Below are positions 23,901-33,150 of a DNA stretch of 64,000 nucleotides, in pieces. The notes below the pieces were generated by a model that ran no database searches, was not told the DNA's origin, and worked only from the letters and a program-made list of their open reading frames with translations. The first letter of the stretch is position 1; every line of letters begins with the position of its first letter. Source of the stretch: Cyprinodon diabolis (taxonomy: Eukaryota > Chordata > Actinopteri > Cyprinodontiformes > Cyprinodontidae); assembly GCA_030533445.1 (NCBI GenBank), contig CM060083.1, positions 26,420,166 through 26,484,165 of the forward strand, given 5' to 3'. A program made the translations under genes and the position numbers.

Positions 23901-26900
23901 CAATCTAGCACAGAAAAACACTTTTAACAACTTTACACGACGGACTTTAACCATTAAGTATGATTTAGTATGAAGTGAATTTGAACCATTGCTAACGAAA
24001 CTAGCCTTGAAAAATGCATTTTCTTTAATAAAAAAACTGGCGGAGATTAGCATGCTAGCATGTCGCCGATTAGCATAAGCGGTTAGCATGCTAATCCTCC
24101 CACATACACAACAACGGCACTCACCAAGCTGCGAAACGTGTGCCTCACAGGGGTGTTTCAGCTCGCGTGGTTCACAGCCTTCGGACTCATCTTAAAATTT
24201 AATAGGCGAATTGTCATTAGCATGAAATATTTCAATGTTTAGCTTGTTTAAGGTTGGTTTTGCTTACCAAAATCCAAGTGTTTTCCACAAAAAGGCTGCT
24301 AGTACTGCGCTAGCTCCCCCACTTCGGACAAGCGATCTCTCCAAGCCTGCTTCTATGGCGCGTCTGAGCAGCAGACACAAGCCGCGCACAGGCTGGGAGA
24401 GGGAACCTGACCTTATTGGTTAATGCTGATATTGTTCAATTGGTTGCTAGGTAGATCACCCCAAATATATCAAAACGAGAAGAACTCTTTTACTATTATT
24501 ACGTTTTATATATTTTTAACTATTTATGAACTATTTTTATGAACTTATATTTAAATGTTTTTATCAATGTTTTGTTATATTTTTAATCAAAATATATTTA
24601 TATTTTTATTCACAGTTTTTAACACTGGGTTACACAAGAGCCGGGGCTTGAACCAATAAGCCTCCAGTTGCAGGGCAAACCCGACGCCACAGTGGCCCCA
24701 ACATTATACTGATGGTTAGATTTTCTACTTGTGGTGGTAGTGTATTACATGAGGTTGTTGAAACGCTACAGATGGAAGACTGCCTACAAATCTTTAAACT
24801 TCACGTCAAATCCTCAAATTAACAGCTAGAGAATTGAAACCGGCACAAACTGAGTGAGCACAAGCAAACACCAAAACCAATGGCAGACTAGCCTTAAAGG
24901 AATAGTACACCCAAAACATGATTAGCCTTCATTTTCTACTCACCCCCATGCTGAACAACACTCTGGAGTACTTTTTTGATATCTCAAATGCATCTGGAGA
25001 TCTGGGAGGCTTCTTGCTGTCTGCTGACATTCAAATAATGGAGGTCTATGGTGCCCGAGGCAGAAAGGTCCATAAAAGTCCACAAAAAACATGTCAATAT
25101 TCCTCCATACTGCTCGTCCAATGTATTCCAAGTGTCCTGAGTGGGTAGCGTCCATAATTTACTCGAAACAAAGTCATTTAGAATGTTTTTAGAGCATAAA
25201 CAGTAGTGTATAGGAATTCCTAAAAGCGCGCGCCTGCGAGTTCACGAGCCTAAGGAAACTGCGGCAGACCAAGCCAGATGAAAGTGCGCATTCAGCGTCT
25301 GCTCTTGATAATGAAAGAGTAGAAGAAGAACTTTGCTGTTTACCTGTGCAAAGAAAGAAACAACGAAAGAAAAATGTCTGGGGACTTCAGTGTTGAGGAA
25401 GAGCATGAGTTCTTTGCCGAGCTGAATGCGCACTTTCATCTGGTTTGGTCTTCCGCGGTTTCCGTAGGCTCGTGAACTCACAGGCGCGCGCTTTTAGGAA
25501 ATCCTATACACTACTGTTTATGCTCTAAAAACATTCTAAATGACTTTGTTTCGAGTACCATATTTTCACGACCATAAGGCGCACCGTACTAAAAGGCGCA
25601 GTCTCAGTTATGTGTGCCATTTCTGTATTTAACACACACATAAGGCGCACCGGACTATAGGGCGCGTTTTTTATATACAGGTACATGTCCTCTACTACGT
25701 TTAAATACCTCTACTGCGTATTTAAAAATACAGCGGGAGCAAAACTGGGTATGACTGTGCTTTATTCATGTATTTATTACAAAGTATTAATCAAACCTGG
25801 GAGTTGGCCGTGAGACAGACACATCGCTGATGACAGAGCTGTGATCACTCATAAATTAACTTAAAATCCTGAAACCTGCCGAAGGAATATGTTCGCTTTT
25901 ATTACCGGTATCCTGGTGCCTGGAGTTTAAATTATTTAGATGAAAAACACCTGCCAGCCACCGCGGTGAACCCGGAGGCTGCCCGGCCTAGAGGCTGCTG
26001 TTGAAGGGATTTCTACTGTCGGTGTACCGCTGGTATGTCGGGGTCTGAGCGCCTCCGACAGAAATAGATAATCTGGATGAACTGACTGCAATTATTAAGT
26101 TTTCAGGTGGACTTTCTCACTTAAAAACATATAAAAACTACTTTATTCCCACTGATCACAGCAAATATAGCTGCAAGATTTAGATTATTTAGATGAAAAA
26201 CACTGTGGTATAACCGGAGGAGACCCGGCCCAGAGGCTGCTGTTGAATTAAGTTTTCAGGTAGAAAAATAGAGCGGGAGCAAAACTGAGTATGATTGTGC
26301 TTTATTCATGTATTTATTACAAAGTATTAATCAAACCCATCAAAGTCATCATCCTCTGTTTCTGAATTAAACAGCTGCGCTAAATCAGAAATGCCAATTT
26401 CCCCTTCTTCGCTGTCAGAGTCACTTTCCGTGCCGGGCGGCTCCTCAGAAATAATGCCGGCTTTTGCGAAAGCTGAACAACAGAGCCAGCAGACACGTTA
26501 GTCCAAGCATCTACAATCCATCCGCAAACGGTGGCGTAACTTGCCCAGCGCTGCCTTCCACTTTTCATGAAACTGTGGTCTCCGTCTGTCATCCATCGCT
26601 CCCACGCCGCTCGCAGCCTTACTTTGAACGGCCGGTTCACACCGATGTCGAGCGGTGGAAGTTCCTTTGTCAGACCCCCCGGATAGCAGCGCTCATTTGA
26701 TTCACCTTTTTTTTTCACATCGGCTGTGAGATGGGCACGCAGTCACAGATTAACAGCGATGGTGATGTGTTGAAAAAACCACCTGGTCTCCTCACATACA
26801 CCTCCCTCAGCCACTCTTTCATCATCTCCTCATCCATCCAGCCCTTTTCATTTGCCTTAATATCATATGTCATCAGAGCGATGTGTCTGTCTCGCTGTCA

Positions 26901-29900
26901 GCTCCCAGATCAGCTTCTCTGATTGGTTGATGCGGCGCGTCCAGAAGCAAAACTTCAATTTTTCCATCTCGAGCAGCAGCAGCGCGTTGGCGGTGCGTCA
27001 GATGCTTAAACGCTCCCGACGCGCTGCGCCTGCTGCTCAAAACGCTGCTGCGCCTATACGCGCGTCAACCATTGACTTTGCATGTAAACACGCTGCTTCA
27101 GCTGCACCTGCTGGGTCCGGTTCACACCGATGTCGAGCGGTTGAATAACAGCGAGCACAGCTTAATTTGTTAAACCATGTTTTTCACATCAGCTGTGAGA
27201 TGGGCACGCATGGAGTTACAGATTAACAGCGATGGTGATGAGTGGAAAAAAACCACCTGGTCTCCTTACATTCAGCCACTCTTTCATCATCTCCTCAATG
27301 AGGTGGTCTCAAAAGTCGCAGTTACAACACACATAGGGCGCACCGCACCAAAGGGCGCACCGCACATTTTGAGGGAAAAAAAAGACGTTTAAGTGCGCCT
27401 TATAGTCGTGAAAATACGGTAAATTATGGACGCTACCCACTCAGGACACTTGGAATACATTGAACGAGCAGTATGGAGGAATATTGACACGTTTTTTGTG
27501 GACTTTTATGGACCTTTCTGCCTCGGGCACCATAGACCTCCATTATTTGAATGTCAGCAGACAGTAAGAAGCCTCCCAGATCTCCAGATGCATATGAGAT
27601 ATCAAAAAAGTACTCCAGAGTGTTGTTCAGCATGGGGGTGAGTAGAAAATGAAGGCTAATCATGTTTTGGGTGTACTATTCCTTTAAGTCTGAATAACAT
27701 CCACATCAGGCCTACATAAACTGTATATTGTAATTAGAAGTTGTGTCCATACCACTTTAGTAAAATGAATTATAAAAAAATTCACAAGACAGTGAGAGTA
27801 TGTAAGTTTTACACATCAACACGTACTCGAAAGGTTGGGTTATTTATTTAAGGACAAGTGGTTTCAGAAGAGAAGGGATTGTGTCACTCATGTAGTTCTT
27901 TCCCCTCAGCATAATAGTGGATTCAAACTCTGTTTGGAACAGAGCTGTTGTTGCCCTTTGGGAAAGGTCATTTTTAATTAAAAGCACTCCAGGATTTTAG
28001 CAGTTGTGATATGTCTCTCAGATCACTAAGAATCAGATCAGAGCTTTGATGTACAGTATCCTCAGTGTTTTCTACACTGTCTCTGTAAGCTGTTTTAACA
28101 ATTTGCTAGTTGTTTAAGAGCAAAGCAGGCAACACCATACATTAGATAATCATTATTATTCCTGTAATATACTTGAGTCTTCAGTGAGTTTGAATAATTG
28201 TTTTCTGCAGAGGCTTTAGGGCATATGTGACCTTAAGGAAATTCAACCAGTGTGATTTACTCCAACCTTCACTATTTGATTTGCCTTGGGGAAAACATCT
28301 ATATGTTATGTTTTTTTCCATATGATAATAGCTGATATATAAACATTTAATTCAAAAATACTTAATTGATCTCCCAAATGGAAATTAAAATCTTTTTTAT
28401 TAAGGTTATATTGATTATATGAAACACAAGTTGTTCTGAGCTAAAATAAAAAAAACAAAATCGAAATATGGGGATATTCCTGCATTCATGCACTGTTCTG
28501 GAGAACTGAAACTGGCTGCAGGAAAAACAGCCATATGTGTGATACATAATTAGACTTTAGCTGTAAATGTTGGACTCTGTTAAGTGGCCAGCTGCCCCAA
28601 ATGGCAGCATGGCTTTTATCCATGACCTCTGGATGTCAGTTGCATCTCCTTCAGATCTGTTCAGATAGCAGACAAAATCAATACCACAAGCAGAAAACAC
28701 CTAAATCAGAACAGCATGCAGCTTTGTCTGCAGGAGTCTATAACTGAACATTACTCTCCATCAATAAAGCCTGTGCCTCTTCCACACTTGTTATCGTTGA
28801 TATAAGTGTGCAATATCTAAAATGGATAAATTAATCAAGGTTAAAAAAGTGAATGCTAATTTATAACTAACATAAGAAGCCATATGATATACTTCCAAAC
28901 ACTTTATAACTGAAAAAAATAATAGTGGCTTTCATGCTAGTTAGATAATTTTAAAAGAAATATCTAAAGACAAGACAATCATAAAAAGATTTGATGGATT
29001 TATGTTGTTTTTTATGATAAATCCTGGTCTTTCAAAGTTCAGTTAATATATTTTGTGATGGTAGGTGATTGCTCTTTTTATTTTTTGATATTGATTGTTA
29101 TTTTTTCTGAACCTCTTAGAAAATCTCAAGGGCTTGTGAGGCACAAATGGATACATAGCCCCGGCAGTGGGTTATGAGTTTGTCCAAAGAACTCCTGCGG
29201 AAGGAGAATGATTTGAAAACCTAAAAAAAGGAGAGGTATCCTGGTTGTATACCCAAACATGCTCCCTGACTCCTAACAAAGACAAGGGGCAGAATGACTC
29301 CAGGCGTATGTCCTTGCTTGACAAGCAGCCATGACTGCAAACAATGCAGCCAAAAACATATTGATTTTTCTTCGCCCCAATAACTGATTTTACTACTTCA
29401 TCATTTCTATGGAACAGCACAAATAACACTTCTTGGCTTTATGGTATTGCCATTTTTTGTAAGTCTGAAGGTTATCCGAGCAGCTGCTAGGACAAAAAAA
29501 ACAACAAAAAAACATGTGATTTACAGCTTTTTTACAATCAGATCGTAACAATGACTTGTTGCTATAGCAGAGCCCGGAGGATGGATGAAAGTCTGAGCAG
29601 GATGCTTAAAAGTGAATTTCAATGATGTAAAGCCTGAACACGTGAAACTGCGAGATTAAGGAATCTTCTCTTACCATATATACAATTGATTCTAATATTT
29701 ACAGCAAAGTATAAATATAATATAAGTCATAATACAAAAATGTGACTATTAAACCATCAGTTATTTCATAGATCTGAACTAAACTCAACAGAACAAGGTC
29801 TACAAGCTGAGGACATTCAAAACAGCAGCCGAAATGCCGCAGTCTGGTCCAAGGAAATATATGTTAATTTCAGAATTATTCTCACCATAAATAGCATTTT

Positions 29901-32900
29901 TGATTATCATTTCACAACTCATGTTTTATTTTTCTATTGGCATTAATTTCATAGGAAATTATATAAACAGGAAATACTCATATGTCAAAATATGTCAGAA
30001 GAGACATAGGTTGTTTTAGGGTTTTCTGCTTTTTTATGAATACAGAAAAACATTTAATAGAACAAAAAAGCTTCATGTGTCACCATTTAATGTGCACAGA
30101 CTGCAGTTTCTTATCCAAAAGGAGAATTATAGATTTTATTTTATCATTATCAACTCACTACACACATGCAATTGCCACATCCAAAAAATAGAAAAAATGT
30201 ATGATATATATTTTGTTACTATTGGTTTGTGAAAAACCAGCAGGCTATACAGTTACCTCAGTTCTCTTTCTGATCTATACCAGCTCTTTTTTTTTGTCCC
30301 ACAGTTTTGCTGTATTGAGATGTCTATTGTTTTGTATATTTTCTTTTTTCATTTCCACAATTGCATACAAGAATGCTGAAAGAATGCTGCATTTATGTAT
30401 TATTATAAAGCAAAAAGCTCCATTAAGCTGTCGGTAGTCACATGTTCATCTGATAAACCAGGCAAGGATTATCATGTTGAAAAAGTCCTCATGTCTTAGT
30501 GAAACTATTAATTATATGTACTTTAAAGCGATTCTTAAAGCCCCTGTAGAATTTTCACAGCTATGTGTTCTTGTTGTAATGAAACAAAGAGCTCCAGTTG
30601 CACTGAAGAGATGCATAGGCTGCATGTTTTCTTTTCATGTCAATATGTCAGAATCAAATGCACGGAAATAATAGCACCGTAACTGAATAGGAGCACTCTA
30701 AGAGCTGTTATAAGCACGAGTAACAGACTCAAACGCAGTCTGTCCTCACGCCTGGTTTGATCCCAGGGGACCACAAGTCAGCTGGATAAATGGCTCTGTC
30801 AGAGAGATTCATTGCTTTGGATTCCTGATTAACAATTACTGAAAATGCAACGAAAAAAGATGAGAGGGAAAATGGATGTCGTTTCCCTTTTAGATTTGTA
30901 AAGAGAAACATACATATATATTTTATTTACCTATGCAATGATTCTTTTGTGATAATTACAAAAATGTGACATTAACAGTGCAATATAACTTACTATACAT
31001 AAGTATTAGATAATCAAACATAATACCAGAAAAAGATGACCTGAGTTCATACAAAACCAATTTCCATATGTTGATTTTTGTTATCTGGCTTCTTAGAAAA
31101 AATAAATGTGATTTGTTGGTTATCTGTAGAATATGTAGAATAAATTAAATCATTAAATAGCACCTATTTGACAACATGAACTTAGCTTAAATGGCTCAGA
31201 AGGTACGCCCCATCTATTGAAATCCAGGAAAATCCTTGGAAATCAAGTCAAATTACAAGTTTTTCTTTTTTTTTCTACATTATCCTGTTGGGATTCTCCC
31301 CCCCCCCCCTCTAACTCTTTTCACTGCCCTCCCCTGCTCTAGTCTTTCCCTAGAATATGTTTTGATTTATTTTGCATTTTGATGTTGTGAAAAACAACAG
31401 ATCTCAGCCTTATTTTTTTTTTTTTTACCCGGGCACAGTAAACAATGGTAATATATTCTAGCGCAAATGGAGAACAAAACTAATCAATTCTACCATCCAA
31501 TAATGTCACAAGACGCCTCCTGGTTGGTGGTGACAAACTTGCATTCTCTTGTTTATTTAAAGGGTGCAAGGTTGCGCAACAAACTGTTGTTTACAAGCAC
31601 CATGCTACATGGTCTACATGTCATCCATCAGACGCAAAATTGGAGACATTAGGGGACGGTGTTCTCTGTTTATAGGTTGTTCAAAATGTGATGGACTTTA
31701 GCTACTGCTCACCACAGCCTACAGCTACAGCCACAGGCTCTGTGTCTGTGGTAATCATTATCTCTCACGCAGCCAGTGGGCAACCCTCACACACTGACCA
31801 CGAGACACATGAATTTAAACACTTGCAAATGCTTATACATATTATTCACATATGTTCCTCAAAGGATACCTCGTATGCTGCAATGTCTCCACAAAGAGAT
31901 CAGTATTGTAGAAGGTTTGTGCAGGATTCAGCCAACCTTCTTTCAAGTATTAAGGTCAGTGTGTGACTCAAACAGAAAAGGGAAAACAGCAGCCCAGCTT
32001 TATAACACTGCCTAGATTGCCCTTTCATCACTATCAGTAATGTTACACCATACCTGTATAATCAGTATATTTAATAAATTAAAATAAATAAAATCCACCA
32101 GGAAAAAGCAAAGGTTTTTTATTGCAAAAGACACATTTTTGAAGAATCTGTGTTCAAAGTTAAAAAGATAACATACCATTTGGAAAAAAAAATTACATCC
32201 CCTGTTCTGCCATTCTATTTCTACATTATTAGCTTTTTTTCTCCAGCTCAAGAAAAGTACAAAAAAGTAATTCACTCAGTACTCACTCACCACAATCTCC
32301 CCATTGTGGGACAATAAAGGGATTTTATATTGTATCCTATTCTACACTTGTGTGTTCAGCGCTTTCTTTATGTTTTTTTTTATTTTATTGTTTTTGTGTC
32401 ATAACTGATACTGTTTAAGTAGCTAAGGAGGCTATCAGTCGTGGTGATGGAGTTAATGCAGAGGGACGAGACAAAATATTAGGAGTGAGGTGGAAGAGAC
32501 AGAAGAGTAGGAAGGGGGTGATGAGGAGGAAATGATAAGGAAGGAGATGAAGCAGGAGGGTAGAGCAGGAACCTTTACAAAGGCTGCATGTTGGCCAAAT
32601 ATGCCAGGCATTTATATGGATCACTGAAAAGAAATACTGGCTGCTTCTACGTGCTTCCATGAACTCTGATCTTCTTAAGCAGGGATTCAGCCGGATTCTT
32701 CACATACAGTCCAAGGGCCACAAACACTTGAACCTGGCGGCTTTAGGGGCACTAAGGTTAAAACTTACCTCCCTGCACCGTTCTGTTCAGAAAGTAACAC
32801 CAGGAAGCTTTCCAAGGTTTTAATTTGGTAACCCAGCCTGTCTGCTTTAGCGCTTTTAAACTGCCAGGCTGTTTTCTAATGGAACAGGTAATATCAATGA

Positions 32901-33109
32901 TTATTTGTCACTGGAAGCCATCTTAGCATCAACAGTGACTGTCAAAATGGATATTTCACAATATTTCAAATAGGAGCCCCCTACATCTGTAAATAATAAA
33001 CAAAAATATGCTACAAGCACATACAACACCATTCATAATCATATATAAAAGATGCATACACACACACCCACAAATAAACAAGCACGCTAACTAACTTAAG
33101 TTTGTTTAG

Positions 33110-33150
<41 letters not shown>

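Larger units (their letters stand above)
15189..24634 (-). mobile_element. Ty3/gypsy LTR retrotransposon, complete structure but coding-defective
   Basis: 9,446 bp, transcribed from the minus strand, flanked by a CAAG 4-bp target duplication (15185-15188 and 24635-24638). Order along the transcript: 5' LTR (23159-24634), tRNA-Arg primer site, PNMA-like gag with zinc knuckle, -1 frameshift signal, protease, reverse transcriptase, RNase H, integrase, polypurine tract, 3' LTR (15189-16792). The RT-RNaseH-IN order is that of Ty3/gypsy. The copy cannot encode intact proteins: there is one frameshift in gag, in-frame stops before and within protease, an extra base in a homopolymer in RT, and a small deletion in integrase. 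The element lies in the sense direction of KHDRBS2. Confidence 0.96.
24898..27683. mobile_element. TTAA-flanked fold-back MITE with 399-bp arms, split by a pogo insertion
   Basis: Flanked by TTAA on both sides (24894-24897 and 27684-27687). The termini are AGGAATAGTACACCC and its inverse. The left arm is 24898-25296 (399 bp). The right arm is 25421-25557 plus 27422-27683 (also 399 bp), interrupted by the pogo-like copy 2. A 124-bp unpaired centre (25297-25420) remains. TTAA duplications are used by piggyBac and Kolobok elements, but no transposase is present, so the superfamily is open. Confidence 0.85.

Noticed and set aside
24639..24701. tRNA gene
   Set aside because: A B box is present, but the acceptor stem and A-box region are not intact, and it continues into a SINE body.
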